A stretch of 64,000 nucleotides of DNA, from the NCBI GenBank assembly GCA_910587715.1, contig CAJUMV010000020.1, positions 8,072 through 72,071 on the forward strand. Direction: 5' to 3'. Positions 8,561-17,365 of this stretch are shown here, in pieces (position 1 is the stretch's first letter; each line of letters starts with the position of its first letter). The notes under the pieces were generated by a model that saw only the letters and a list, made by a program, of their open reading frames with translations, ran no database searches and was not told the origin of the DNA. Origin of the DNA: an uncultured Lachnospiraceae bacterium (GTDB lineage Bacteria > Bacillota > Clostridia > Lachnospirales > Lachnospiraceae). The translations under genes and the position numbers were made by a program.

Positions 8561-10195
8561 ATGAGTATATCGATTATTCTGTCCATGGCGGGCGGTCTCG
8601 GGTTGTTCCTGTATGGTATGCGCATTATGAGCGACAGTATCGAGAAGGTCGCGGGCGCGAAGCTGAGAGGAATATTGGAGCGGCTGACGACCAACCGTTT
8701 TACGGCGATTTTAGTGGGCGTATTCTTTACGGCGGTGATTCAGTCCTCATCCGCATGTACGGTCATGGTGGTCAGCTTTGTAAACTCGGGACTGATGACG
8801 CTTACACAGGCGGCGGGCGTGATTTTCGGCGCGAATATCGGTACGACGGTAACGGCGCTGCTCGTTTCCTTCAAGCTGGAGAAGGCGGCTCCGGTGATTC
8901 TGCTTGTGGGCGTACTCATTATCATGTTCGTGAAAAAACAGAAGGTCTCCCAGTGGGGAGAGGTAATCATTGGCTTCGGTGTTCTCTTTATGGGACTGAG
9001 CACGATGTCGGGCGCCATGTCGGGCATGAAGGATTCCCCGGCGGTGCTGCTTATGTTTTCTTCTTTGAAATCCCCGCTTTTGGCGGTTCTTTTGGGAACC
9101 GTACTGACGGCGGTCATCCAGAGCTCCTCCGTGACGGTCAGTATCATGGTGCTTTTGGCGAATCAGGGGCTGATGAGTATGGATATCGGCATGTTTATTA
9201 TTCTCGGCTGTAATATCGGCGCCTGTACCTCCGCGCTGCTGGCTTCCCTGAACGGTAAGAAGGACGCGAAGAGGGCGGCGGCGATTCATCTGACTTTCAA
9301 TGTGATAGGAACCATAATAGTTTACATAATATTCACGCTGGCGGTGGAGCAGATTGTTGGCGGCCTCTCGCTTCTGGCACATGGCGACCCGGGCAGGATG
9401 GTTGCGTATGCCCATATCCTGATTAAGGTATTTCAGGTTATCATCATGATGCCTTTTATCAAGCAGATCGTGAAGCTGACGTATTTGCTTGTGCCCGGCG
9501 ACGACAAGAAGATTGGCTACCGGGACAGTTACCAGCTTAAGTATATCGGTGAGAAGGTTGTTCTAAATCCGGCAACGGCAGTGGTGGAGGTCATCAAGGA
9601 GCTTGACCGTATGGGTTCTCTTGCGGATGAAAACTTAAATCGTGCCATGAATGCGTTGATTACACTTGACAGGGAGGAGATTGACGAGGTTTACGAGGTG
9701 GAGAAGAATATCGACTTTTTAAGCCATGCCATCACCAATTATCTGGTGAAAATCAACCAGACAACCCTGCCAATCGAGGACTTGAAGAGCATCGGCGCGC
9801 TGTTCCATGTGGTCAATGACATTGAGCGGATTGGCGACCATGCGGAAAACATCGCGGATGCGGCGGTGCAGAGGGAAAAAACCGGTGTCGGTTTCTCCAA
9901 GATGGCACAGCGGGAGCTGGGCGAAATGATGAATATGGTCAATACCCTCCTGCGCTTCTCCTTTGAAATGTTTGTCAAGAGCACGGAGGAGCACGAGGAA
10001 GATATCAGGAATCTGGAGGAGGCGATCGACGAGAAGGAAAAGGAGCTGCAGCAGCGGCATATCGAGCGGCTTTCCAACAACGAATGTACGCCGGAAGCGG
10101 GTGCGATGTTCTCGGATATCGTGTCGGGGCTCGAGAGAGTGGCGGATCATGCCACAAATATTGCTTTTGCAAACAGTTATTTTGAGCCGAATTAG
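8561..10195 (+). CDS. Na+/phosphate symporter-family protein with C-terminal PhoU domain
   Basis: A 544-residue membrane protein of the Na/Pi cotransporter (NptA/PF02690) family, likely to move phosphate, or to act in phosphate homeostasis, at the cytoplasmic membrane. It contains two inverted symporter repeats with the family's QSSSA/QSSSV signatures (AVIQSSSACTVMVVSFVNSGLM and AVIQSSSVTVSIMVLLANQGL), about eight hydrophobic segments up to residue 310, and a cytoplasmic helical PhoU-like region (about 345-535, with a typical VVNDIERIGDHAENIAD motif and a second ERVADHATNIAFA copy). The gene stands alone between a new promoter and the next transcript. Phosphate as substrate is family knowledge, not visible in the sequence. 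Confidence 0.9.
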   Translation: MSISIILSMAGGLGLFLYGMRIMSDSIEKVAGAKLRGILERLTTNRFTAILVGVFFTAVIQSSSACTVMVVSFVNSGLMTLTQAAGVIFGANIGTTVTALLVSFKLEKAAPVILLVGVLIIMFVKKQKVSQWGEVIIGFGVLFMGLSTMSGAMSGMKDSPAVLLMFSSLKSPLLAVLLGTVLTAVIQSSSVTVSIMVLLANQGLMSMDIGMFIILGCNIGACTSALLASLNGKKDAKRAAAIHLTFNVIGTIIVYIIFTLAVEQIVGGLSLLAHGDPGRMVAYAHILIKVFQVIIMMPFIKQIVKLTYLLVPGDDKKIGYRDSYQLKYIGEKVVLNPATAVVEVIKELDRMGSLADENLNRAMNALITLDREEIDEVYEVEKNIDFLSHAITNYLVKINQTTLPIEDLKSIGALFHVVNDIERIGDHAENIADAAVQREKTGVGFSKMAQRELGEMMNMVNTLLRFSFEMFVKSTEEHEEDIRNLEEAIDEKEKELQQRHIERLSNNECTPEAGAMFSDIVSGLERVADHATNIAFANSYFEPN

Positions 10196-10206
10196 ATGCA
10201 CGCTGC

Positions 10207-10235
10207 TTGACAGGGAGGAGTGTGATTGTTATAAT
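10207..10235 (+). promoter_or_regulatory. Perfect-consensus sigma-A promoter of NlpC/P60 gene
   Basis: TTGACA at 10207-10212 and TATAAT at 10230-10235 are separated by 17 bases, an exact match to both hexamers. The start point would be near 10242, only a few bases ahead of the WalR-type box described next. Confidence 0.85.
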
Positions 10236-10246
10236 AACCCCGTAAT

Positions 10247-10263
10247 TGTTACAAAAATGTTAC
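10247..10263 (+). promoter_or_regulatory. WalR (YycF)-type operator
   Basis: TGTTAC, five A residues, then TGTTAC: an exact fit to the published WalR consensus TGTWAH-N5-TGTWAH. It lies just downstream of the predicted start point of the cell-wall hydrolase transcript, a position that would fit repression rather than activation. Factor identity is inferred from the motif and the type of gene it controls. Confidence 0.6.
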
Positions 10264-10300
10264 AAAAAAGCGACGTGCGGGGAAAAGGATACGGCTTTAC

Positions 10301-11455
10301 ATGAAAAGAAGAAAGAACTTATTAATAATAGCGGGCGTTACTTTATTGCTGACTTCATTTGTGGTACAGGCTTCCATGCCTGTGCCTGATCTTTTGCCGT
10401 TCGGGCAGCTGAAACTGGATATGGACGAAACGGAGGAGGCTTCGCAGGAGGAAGAGCAGATCAGCGGTAACAGCGCAGAGGAGAGTGTTTCTGAAAATGA
10501 TGCGGAGACGGCGCAGGATGTGCTTAATGAGGATGCCATAGGATCGGGCGCGATTTTTATTTCCGATAAGACGGCGGAGGATTACGAGCTTGCCTATGAG
10601 CGGGCGAAAAATGCCAACTGGGGCTATACCAATCTGGGAATTGCGGATGTGAGCGATAATCTGAATATCCGCGCCATTGCCGCGGAGGACGGCAGACTTG
10701 TGGGGAAGCTGCCCAGAAACGCTGCCTGCGAGGTGCTTGACGCGGACGACACCTGGGCGCATATCAAATCCGGCAGTGTGGAGGGATATGTGAGTCTGGA
10801 CTATCTGTTGACGGGCGTTCCCGCGAAGTTTAAGGCGGAGGAGCTGGCGGTTACCGTGGCGAAGGTGGCCACGGACAGTTTGAAGGTTCGGGCGGAGGCA
10901 AATACGGATTCAGAAGTGATTACGCTGGTCGCCATGGGCGAGGAGCTGGAAGTGGCAGCCGTGGAGGGTGACTGGGTCAAAGTATTGTTGGACAATGACG
11001 AGGTCTATGTCTCCGCGGAGTATGTGGAGGTAAGCGCGGAGCTTGGGACGGCTGTTACGATGACGGAGCTGCTTTACGGGCAGGGCGTCTCCGATGTACG
11101 CGTGGATGTCTGCCAGTATGCAAAGGAGTTTATCGGGAACCCTTATGTGTGGGGCGGCACCAGCCTGACGAAAGGGACGGACTGCTCTGGCTTCGTGATG
11201 AGGGTCTTTCAGAAGTACGGCGTGAAGCTGCCGCGGAACTCCAGAGCGCAGGCAAACTGCGGCACCACCATCAAGGTGTCGGAGGCAAAGCCCGGCGATT
11301 TGATTTTCTACGCAAAGGGCAAGACCATCAACCATGTGGCGATTTATATCGGTAACGGGCAGGTGGTTCACGCCAGCAGCCCCAAGACGGGAATTAAGAT
11401 TTCCAACATATCTTACCGCACGCCCTTCAAGGCGGTACGGATATTGTATGACTGA
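10301..11455 (+). CDS. Secreted NlpC/P60 peptidoglycan endopeptidase with two SH3b domains
   Basis: A predicted gamma-D-glutamyl-diamino-acid endopeptidase acting on wall peptides. It has an N-terminal hydrophobic signal or anchor (about 5-22), an acidic Glu-rich linker, two bacterial SH3 domains (about 105-170, with LNIRAIAAEDGRLVGKLP; about 185-245, with LKVRAEANTDSEVI), and a C-terminal NlpC/P60 domain (about 260-384). The catalytic Cys is in GTDCSGFVM, the His in NHVAIYIG, and a third polar residue is in VVHASSP. The gene has a consensus promoter and a WalR-type site, matching the known control of wall hydrolases by WalRK in Firmicutes. A small membrane-protein gene follows 10 bases downstream and may be co-transcribed. 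Confidence 0.93.
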   Translation: MKRRKNLLIIAGVTLLLTSFVVQASMPVPDLLPFGQLKLDMDETEEASQEEEQISGNSAEESVSENDAETAQDVLNEDAIGSGAIFISDKTAEDYELAYERAKNANWGYTNLGIADVSDNLNIRAIAAEDGRLVGKLPRNAACEVLDADDTWAHIKSGSVEGYVSLDYLLTGVPAKFKAEELAVTVAKVATDSLKVRAEANTDSEVITLVAMGEELEVAAVEGDWVKVLLDNDEVYVSAEYVEVSAELGTAVTMTELLYGQGVSDVRVDVCQYAKEFIGNPYVWGGTSLTKGTDCSGFVMRVFQKYGVKLPRNSRAQANCGTTIKVSEAKPGDLIFYAKGKTINHVAIYIGNGQVVHASSPKTGIKISNISYRTPFKAVRILYD

Positions 11456-11465
11456 GGCATGAAAG

Positions 11466-11837
11466 ATGGAGAAACGTATTTTAACATATCGAAAATATAT
11501 GGACGAGCTGCTTTTGCGGGAGAATGCCGATTGGGAGCAGATTCGCAGGGAACATCTCGTGCAGGTGGGCTTTTTCCAGCATGAGAGGCTGATTCATCTG
11601 ATTGTTACGGTGATTTTCGCCCTCTTTGCCGTGCTGTCCGTGGGCATGGCGTTTCTGCTGATGGCGTTTGGAACCGAGGGCGCGGGAAGCTGGCTTCTTG
11701 TGGTGGCGGCGTTTCTGGTGCTGCTCGTGCCATATGTGCGCCATTATTATATTCTGGAGAACGAAGTGCAGAAAATGTACCGGCAGTATGATGAAATTAT
11801 CGCAAAGCTGGGGGAAGGCTACCGCCAGGGCGATTAA
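11466..11837 (+). CDS. Small two-helix membrane protein of unknown function
   Basis: I do not recognise this 123-residue protein. It has a charged N-terminal region (about 1-42), two hydrophobic segments (about 43-66 and 73-92) separated by a short Gly-rich turn (GTEGAGS), and a charged cytoplasmic-looking C terminus. It starts 10 bases after the NlpC/P60 gene, so co-transcription is likely and a role in the envelope is possible but unproven. Confidence 0.75.
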   Translation: MEKRILTYRKYMDELLLRENADWEQIRREHLVQVGFFQHERLIHLIVTVIFALFAVLSVGMAFLLMAFGTEGAGSWLLVVAAFLVLLVPYVRHYYILENEVQKMYRQYDEIIAKLGEGYRQGD

Positions 11838-11854
11838 TCCAGACGAAAATGGGC

Positions 11855-11883
11855 TTTACAAGACAGTGGCGCTGTGGTAAAAT
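11855..11883 (+). promoter_or_regulatory. Sigma-A promoter of rpsO
   Basis: TTTACA at 11855-11860 and TAAAAT at 11878-11883 with a 17-base spacer. The predicted start near 11890 leaves a leader of about 95 bases before rpsO. Confidence 0.75.
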
Positions 11884-11889
11884 ATGACG

Positions 11890-11985
11890 GTATGAATTTC
11901 AGCCGACACGCAGAGGCGGGACACTCCGACCCCTTCTTGGTGTCAGGCGGTTGTCAGGGCAGACCCCTGAAGGAAAGGAGAAAGT
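11890..11985 (+). promoter_or_regulatory. Structured rpsO 5' leader, candidate S15 autoregulatory element
   Basis: The leader holds a hairpin CAGGG/CCCTG (11955-11959 with 11965-11969) ending just before the AGGAAAGGAG ribosome binding site. Further upstream, GTGTC at 11940-11944 can pair with GACAC at 11905-11909 or with GACAC at 11920-11924, so two mutually exclusive folds exist. S15 is known to control its own mRNA through leader structures in several bacterial groups. I did not match it to a named leader class. Confidence 0.45.
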
Positions 11986-12252
11986 ATGATTTCTAAAGAA
12001 AAGAAGACAGCGATTATCAAAGAATATGCCAGAACAGAAGGTGACACCGGTTCGCCGGAAGTACAGGTAGCGGTTCTGACAGCAAGGATTCAGGAGCTGA
12101 CAGAGCATCTGAAAGAGAATCCGAAGGACCATCACTCCAGAAGAGGACTTCTGAAAATGGTAGGTCAGAGACGCGGACTGCTCGGCTATCTGAAAGAGAA
12201 GGATATTGAGAGATATCGTGCACTGATCGAGAAGCTTGGACTTCGTAAATAA
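11986..12252 (+). CDS. rpsO: 30S ribosomal protein S15
   Basis: S15 binds the central domain of 16S rRNA early in 30S assembly. The 88-residue length is exactly that of the family, and motifs TEGDTGSPEVQVAVLTARI, HSRRGLLKMVGQRRGLLGYL and the C-terminal YRALIEKLGLRK are present. It has its own promoter and leader, and is followed by pnp, the conserved rpsO-pnp pair. Confidence 0.98.
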   Translation: MISKEKKTAIIKEYARTEGDTGSPEVQVAVLTARIQELTEHLKENPKDHHSRRGLLKMVGQRRGLLGYLKEKDIERYRALIEKLGLRK

Positions 12253-12263
12253 TAAGGGATGAT

Positions 12264-12304
12264 GAGCGGAGATAGGGTTGGCAGGTCCGACCCTAAATCC
12301 GCTC
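12264..12304 (+). terminator. rpsO-pnp intergenic hairpin
   Basis: GAGCGGA (12264-12270) pairs with TCCGCTC (12298-12304), and TAGGGT with ACCCTA inside it, with an interruption between the two helices. There is no long T run after the stem, so it may be a partial terminator or an RNA-processing site rather than a full stop. In Escherichia coli the same interval carries a terminator and an RNase III site used for PNPase autocontrol. TATAAT at 12311-12316 follows, but no good -35 box was seen. Confidence 0.55.
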
Positions 12305-12392
12305 TTCTCATATAATAGTTTATCGCGTTTTACGAATGGCGCGGATAAACAGGAACAAAGAAGAAGAGAAGAGAGAAGAAGGAGAGAGAATT

Positions 12393-14483
12393 ATGTACAA
12401 GAGTTACACCTTAGAACTCGCCGGGCGTACCCTTCGGGTAGACATCGGCAGAGTCGGCAAACAGGCAAACGGCTGCGCTTTCATGCAGTATGGTGAGACC
12501 ACCGTGTTATCCACGGCTACGGCCTCCGATAAACCGAGGGATGGCATTGATTTCTTCCCCTGCAGCGTGGAGTATGAGGAGAAGTTTTATTCCGTAGGCA
12601 AGATTCCCGGCGGCTTTAACAAGAGAGAGGGCAAGCCCTCCGAGAACGCGATTCTCACGAGCCGCGTGATCGACCGCCCTATGAGACCTTTGTTCCCGAA
12701 GGATTACCGTAACGACGTGACCTTGAACAATCTGGTGATGAGCGTTGACCCCGCGTGCCGCCCGGAGCTGGTGGCAATGATTGGTACGGCGATTGCCACA
12801 TGCATTTCCGACATTCCCTTTGCGGGACCTTGCGCGATGACGCAGATGGGTCTGGTGGACGGCGAGCTGATCGTGAACCCTTCCCAAGAACAGTGGGACA
12901 AGGGTGACTTAAAGATGACCGTGGCATCCACCGCGGAGAAGGTAATGATGATTGAGGCTGGCGCCAATGAGGTGCCGGAAGCGAAGGTATTAGAAGCAAT
13001 CTACAAGGCGCATGAGGTTAACCAGACACTGATTGCCTTTATCAACCAGATTGTTGCCGAGGTAGGCAAGCCGAAGCACACTTACGAGAGCTGCGCGGTT
13101 CCCGAGCAGATGTTTGAGGACATGAAAAAGATCGTGACACCCGAGGAGATGGAGACGGCTGTATTCACCGACGAGAAGCAGGTGCGCGAGGAGAATATCA
13201 GAAATATCACGGCGAGACTGGAGGAGGCGTTCGCGGAGAACGAGGAATATCTGGCGGTGCTTGGCGAGGCGGTGTACCAGTATCAGAAAAAGACCGTGCG
13301 CAAGATGATCTTAAAAGACCACAAGCGTCCCGACGGCAGAGCGCTTGATCAAATCAGACCGCTCGCGGCGGAGGTGGATATCATTCCCAGAGTGCATGGT
13401 TCCGCTATGTTTACGAGAGGGCAGACGCAGATTTGCAACGTATGTACGCTGGCTCCCCTTTCCGAGCTGCAAAAGATTGACGGTTTAGACCCGAATATTA
13501 CGGGCAAGAGATATATGCACCACTATAATTTCCCGTCCTACTCCGTAGGCGAGACAAAGGTGAGCAGAGGTCCGGGCAGAAGAGAGATTGGTCACGGCGC
13601 GCTGGCGGAGAGAGCGCTTCTTCCGGTGCTTCCTTCCGAGGAGGAGTTCCCTTACGCAATCCGTACCGTATCCGAGACTTTCGAGTCCAACGGCTCTACC
13701 TCCATGGCTTCCACCTGTGCGTCCTGCATGTCCCTGATGGCGGCGGGCGTGCCGATCAAGAAGATGGTGGCAGGTATTTCCTGCGGTCTGGTAACGGGCG
13801 AAACAGATGACGATTTCGTACTGCTGACAGATATTCAGGGTCTTGAGGATTTCTTCGGTGATATGGACTTTAAGGTGACCGGTACGCATGACGGCATTAC
13901 CGCGATTCAGATGGATATCAAAATTCACGGATTGACGAAGCCTATCGTGGAGGGTGCAATCGGCAGATGCCGCGAAGCGAGAGAGTTCATTATGGCAAAC
14001 TGCATGAGTCCGGCGATTTCCGCACCCCGCAAAGAGGTGGGTCCTTATGCGCCTAAGATTATTTCCATCCAGATCGACCCTGACAAGATTGGCGATGTGG
14101 TTGGTCAGCGCGGCAAGACCATCAACGAGATCATTGCCCGCACTGGCGTAAAGATTGATATCAACGACGAAGGGCAGGTTTCCGTATGCGGTACCGAGCG
14201 CGAAATGATGGACAAGGCTGTGGATATGATCAAGATGATTACTACGGACTTTGAGGAAGGACAGATTTTCCAGGGCACCGTAGTGAGCATTAAGGAGTTC
14301 GGTGCGTTTATCGAGTTTGCACCGGGCAAGGAAGGCATGGTTCACATCTCCAAGATTGCGAAAGAGAGAATCAACCGCGTGGAGGATGTGCTCACCCTCG
14401 GCGACAAGGTGACGGTAGTATGCCTTGGCAAGGATAAGATGGGCAGAATCAGCTTCTCCATGAAGGATGTAGCTCAAGTCTAA
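12393..14483 (+). CDS. pnp: Polyribonucleotide nucleotidyltransferase (PNPase)
   Basis: PNPase degrades RNA 3' to 5' by phosphorolysis. The 696-residue protein has two RNase PH-like domains (the first from the N terminus, LAGRTLRVDIGRVGKQANGC; the second from about 320, with RTVSETFESNGSTSMAS), followed by a KH domain (about 555-615, IGDVVGQRGKTINEII) and an S1 domain (about 620-692). ATG 12393 follows an AGGAGAG site; an upstream in-frame ATG at 12336 would add 19 highly charged residues not found in the family. Length without these is typical. Confidence 0.96.
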   Translation: MYKSYTLELAGRTLRVDIGRVGKQANGCAFMQYGETTVLSTATASDKPRDGIDFFPCSVEYEEKFYSVGKIPGGFNKREGKPSENAILTSRVIDRPMRPLFPKDYRNDVTLNNLVMSVDPACRPELVAMIGTAIATCISDIPFAGPCAMTQMGLVDGELIVNPSQEQWDKGDLKMTVASTAEKVMMIEAGANEVPEAKVLEAIYKAHEVNQTLIAFINQIVAEVGKPKHTYESCAVPEQMFEDMKKIVTPEEMETAVFTDEKQVREENIRNITARLEEAFAENEEYLAVLGEAVYQYQKKTVRKMILKDHKRPDGRALDQIRPLAAEVDIIPRVHGSAMFTRGQTQICNVCTLAPLSELQKIDGLDPNITGKRYMHHYNFPSYSVGETKVSRGPGRREIGHGALAERALLPVLPSEEEFPYAIRTVSETFESNGSTSMASTCASCMSLMAAGVPIKKMVAGISCGLVTGETDDDFVLLTDIQGLEDFFGDMDFKVTGTHDGITAIQMDIKIHGLTKPIVEGAIGRCREAREFIMANCMSPAISAPRKEVGPYAPKIISIQIDPDKIGDVVGQRGKTINEIIARTGVKIDINDEGQVSVCGTEREMMDKAVDMIKMITTDFEEGQIFQGTVVSIKEFGAFIEFAPGKEGMVHISKIAKERINRVEDVLTLGDKVTVVCLGKDKMGRISFSMKDVAQV

Positions 14484-14497
14484 AACATGAGGTGTGT

Positions 14498-15262
14498 ATG
14501 AATAATTCGGGCGTAGTTTCACGCACGAATGATAAGGATGGCGAAAAGACTTATACGAGACGCCATTTGGAAGAACTGGTAAAGCTGCAGACGAGCGTGC
14601 TTAAGCAACAGGCGCTCTGTCTGCAGCGTATGAATGAGCGCATCATAGAAACCCTGAGCAACGTGGTAGAGTTTCGCAATCTGGAGTCGGGCGACCATGT
14701 GAAGCGCGTAAAGGATTTTACAAGGATTCTGGCAGAGCATCTGGCGAAAAGATGCCCGGAATATCAACTGGATAGGGAAGCCGTCGATGTGATTACAGCG
14801 GCGGCTGCTTTGCATGATGTAGGAAAAATCGCGATTCCGGACGCCATTCTTTTAAAGCCCGGAAGGCTTACGACAGAGGAATTTGCAGTGATGAAAACGC
14901 ACACCACGAAAGGGTGTGAAATCCTTGCGCTGTTAGGAGAGATACAGGAAGGGGAATATGGCAGGGCGGGCTATGAGATATGCAGATACCATCACGAGCG
15001 TTACGACGGGGGAGGATATCCCGAAGGTCTGAAAGGGGAAGAGATTCCCGTGTCTGCGCAGCTCGTTTCACTGGCGGATGTATATGACGCGCTGATCAGC
15101 GAGCGCTGCTATAAAAGCGCGTACACGCCCGCGCAGGCGTATGACATGATCATGCGCGGGGAATGCGGACAGTTTTCCCCCAAGCTCCTGTTATGTCTGG
15201 AGGAAGCCAGAGAAGAGCTTGAGGAGAAAGCCAAATGCGGCAGGGCGCTTCTTACCACGTAG
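14498..15262 (+). CDS. HD-GYP-type phosphohydrolase
   Basis: A stand-alone HD-GYP domain protein of 254 residues without a recognisable receiver domain. The metal-binding His/Asp pair lies in ALHDVGKIAIPD, and the GYP region reads HHERYDGGGYPEGL, which retains the Gly-Tyr-Pro. HD-GYP enzymes hydrolyse cyclic di-GMP or related dinucleotides. The first 60 residues are likely coiled coil. ATG 14498 follows GAGG directly after pnp. The stop lies within the 3' end of pyrI on the other strand (11-base convergent overlap). Actual substrate is not predictable from sequence. Confidence 0.85.
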   Translation: MNNSGVVSRTNDKDGEKTYTRRHLEELVKLQTSVLKQQALCLQRMNERIIETLSNVVEFRNLESGDHVKRVKDFTRILAEHLAKRCPEYQLDREAVDVITAAAALHDVGKIAIPDAILLKPGRLTTEEFAVMKTHTTKGCEILALLGEIQEGEYGRAGYEICRYHHERYDGGGYPEGLKGEEIPVSAQLVSLADVYDALISERCYKSAYTPAQAYDMIMRGECGQFSPKLLLCLEEAREELEEKAKCGRALLTT

Positions 15263-15689
15263 AGGAGTTGCCTGCCTTTTCTTCGCAGTATTTGCAGCGG
15301 TAGATTTCCTTTTCTTCATCCGCCAGCACGAAGATATGCGGCAGTTCCTGCTCGATGGAAGTGATGCAGCGCGGATTTCTGCATTTCAGTACGTTATGAA
15401 TTTCACGGGGGAGCACCAGCTCCTTCTTATCTACAATTTCTCCGTCCTTGATGACATTGACGGTGATGTTGTGGTCAATCACGGCAAGGATATCCAGGTT
15501 CAGTGTGTCGATATCACACTCCACCTTCAGGATATCTTTTTTTCCCATCTTATTGCTGCGGGCGTTCTTGATGATCGCCACCGTGCAGTCCAGCTTGTCC
15601 AGTTTCAGATGATGATAGATTTCCAGGCTTTTGCCCGCTTCAATATGGTCGAGCACGAAGCCTTCCTCAATTTTTCCTACATTTAACAT
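15252..15689 (-). CDS. pyrI: Aspartate carbamoyltransferase regulatory subunit
   Basis: PyrI binds the nucleotide effectors ATP, CTP and UTP and assembles with PyrB catalytic trimers. The 145-residue protein has the allosteric N-terminal domain and a C-terminal zinc ribbon with the four Cys in CRNPRC and CKYC. It lies 94 bases downstream of pyrB on the same strand, forming pyrBI. Its 3' end overlaps the HD-GYP gene by 11 bases. Confidence 0.96.
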   Translation of the reverse strand: MLNVGKIEEGFVLDHIEAGKSLEIYHHLKLDKLDCTVAIIKNARSNKMGKKDILKVECDIDTLNLDILAVIDHNITVNVIKDGEIVDKKELVLPREIHNVLKCRNPRCITSIEQELPHIFVLADEEKEIYRCKYCEEKAGNSSTW

Positions 15690-15783
15690 AGTGCGATACC
15701 TTCTTTCTTTTATGCGCTAAGAGACAGCGGCAGTCAGAGCCGCTTCCAGCGGATTACATTCATAACGGTTGTTTTTTTATGAC

Positions 15784-16698
15784 TCAGTCCTCGATACCGA
15801 GCAGTGTCAGTATCAGCGCCATCCGTACATAGACACCGTACTGCGCCTGTTTGAAATAGACGGCGCGGGGGTCGTCGTCCACCTCCACGGAAATCTCATT
15901 GACGCGCGGCAGAGGATGGAGAATCAGCATATCCTCTCTGGCGGCGGAAAGTTTGGTTTTATTAAGAATATAAAAGTCTTTTAACCGCACATAATCCTCT
16001 TCGTTAAAGAAACGTTCCTTCTGCACTCTTGTCATATAGAGGAGGTCAAGCTCCGGCATACAATCCTCTAAGCGGATGACTTCCTCGTAGGGAATGCCCT
16101 TTTCCGTCAGCATGTCGGTGATATAGTCGGGCACTTTCAGCTCCTCGGGAGAGATGAAGATGAAACGGATATCGTCATAGCGGATCAGGGCGTTGATAAG
16201 GGAATGTACGGTTCTGCCGAATTTCAGGTCGCCGCACAGACCGATGGTAAAGCCGCCGAGCCGTCCTTTTAAGGAGCGGATGGTGAGCAAATCCGTGAGG
16301 GTCTGGGTCGGGTGCTGGTGCCCGCCGTCTCCCGCGTTGATGACGGGAATGCTGGAGCGTTCTGCCGCCACCATGGGCGCACCCTCCTTGGGATGGCGCA
16401 TGGCGCAGATATCCGCATAGCAGGAGATAATGCGGATGGTGTCGGAAACGCTCTCGCCCTTTGCGGCGGAGGAAGATCCGGCGTCGGAAAAGCCCAGAAC
16501 CTGTCCGCCCAGATTCAGCATGGCTGCTTCAAAGCTTAAGCGCGTGCGCGTGCTTGGCTCGTAAAAGCAGGTCGCCAGCTTTTTGCCGTCGCAGGTGTGG
16601 GCGTATTTTGCGGGATTTGCTTCAATCCTGTTAGCCAGATCAAAGAGCTTGTCCAGCTCCTCTACGGAAAAATCAAGCGGGTTCATTAAATGTCTCAT
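15784..16698 (-). CDS. pyrB: Aspartate carbamoyltransferase catalytic subunit
   Basis: PyrB condenses carbamoyl phosphate with aspartate in pyrimidine synthesis. The carbamoyl-phosphate-binding STRTRLSFE motif, the HPTQTLTDL motif and the C-terminal HPLPRVNEI are all present in a 304-residue protein, the normal length for a PyrI-associated chain. The upstream gap to the nitroreductase gene is under 70 bases and consists mainly of a terminator hairpin. No PyrR-type attenuator was found. Confidence 0.97.
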   Translation of the reverse strand: MRHLMNPLDFSVEELDKLFDLANRIEANPAKYAHTCDGKKLATCFYEPSTRTRLSFEAAMLNLGGQVLGFSDAGSSSAAKGESVSDTIRIISCYADICAMRHPKEGAPMVAAERSSIPVINAGDGGHQHPTQTLTDLLTIRSLKGRLGGFTIGLCGDLKFGRTVHSLINALIRYDDIRFIFISPEELKVPDYITDMLTEKGIPYEEVIRLEDCMPELDLLYMTRVQKERFFNEEDYVRLKDFYILNKTKLSAAREDMLILHPLPRVNEISVEVDDDPRAVYFKQAQYGVYVRMALILTLLGIED

Positions 16699-16732
16699 AG
16701 CGATGTATCACTCCTTTGCAGTGTGGTCCAAA

Positions 16733-16762
16733 AAAATAGAAGAGAAAAATCTCTTCTATTTT
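16733..16762 (-). terminator. Rho-independent terminator after nitroreductase gene
   Basis: A perfect 12-bp inverted repeat AAAATAGAAGAG/CTCTTCTATTTT with a six-base loop lies six bases after the nitroreductase stop. On the minus strand the second arm runs on into a T-rich tail, as expected for termination before pyrB. The stem is AT-rich. Confidence 0.7.
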
Positions 16763-16767
16763 CCGGT

Positions 16768-17310
16768 TTATGATAGATAGGATAATAATTCTTCCACGGG
16801 TTTCCTACGGGGAGCAACAGGCGTCTCATCGGGATAACCAATCGGAATCAGGGCAACAAGTTCTCTGTCCTCGGGAAGCTGTAACAGAGCTTCTGCTGCG
16901 CTCTGGTCAAAAAGACCGAGAATCACGGAACCAAGCCCCTGCTCGTATGCCGCAAGGCAGAGACTCTGGGACGCGATACCGGCGTCGTACATCTGCCAGC
17001 CGTCGCCGCGGGGGGTGCTGAATGAACCGTCGCGCTCATAACCGCTGCGGTTTTTGATAATGGTAACAGCCATCAGCACGGGAGCTGCCGCAATGATATC
17101 GCCGTTCGGGGGATACATGGTGGTGCACTCTCTGGCTATCTTTTCTTTTAACGCGCCCTCTACGGCAATGTAGCGGGTAATCTGTGTGTGCTTCCAGCTC
17201 GGCGAGTAGGAAGCGGTCTCAACGATTTCGGACAAAAGCTCGTGGGAAACGGCGTCTGCCTTGAATTTCCGTATACTTCTGCGTCCTAAAATACAATCTT
17301 TAGCAGTCAT
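16768..17310 (-). CDS. Nitroreductase-family flavoprotein
   Basis: A 180-residue FMN-dependent oxidoreductase of the nitroreductase superfamily. The N-terminal RRSIRKF motif (FMN phosphate contact), ASYSPSWKHTQ, and the C-terminal GSVILG and IPIGYPDE segments are characteristic. The natural substrate cannot be deduced. It has its own promoter (17366-17394) and a terminator, so is probably monocistronic. Confidence 0.88.
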   Translation of the reverse strand: MTAKDCILGRRSIRKFKADAVSHELLSEIVETASYSPSWKHTQITRYIAVEGALKEKIARECTTMYPPNGDIIAAAPVLMAVTIIKNRSGYERDGSFSTPRGDGWQMYDAGIASQSLCLAAYEQGLGSVILGLFDQSAAEALLQLPEDRELVALIPIGYPDETPVAPRRKPVEELLSYLS

Positions 17311-17365
17311 GCAGCATCCTCCTTATCATGTGGCATGATTACGAGTTACTTACTATATTTTGTAT

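Noticed and set aside
16699..16767. PyrR-binding attenuator ahead of pyrB
   Set aside because: The only structure is an AT-rich terminator oriented for the preceding gene; no antiterminator or PyrR loop sequence is visible.
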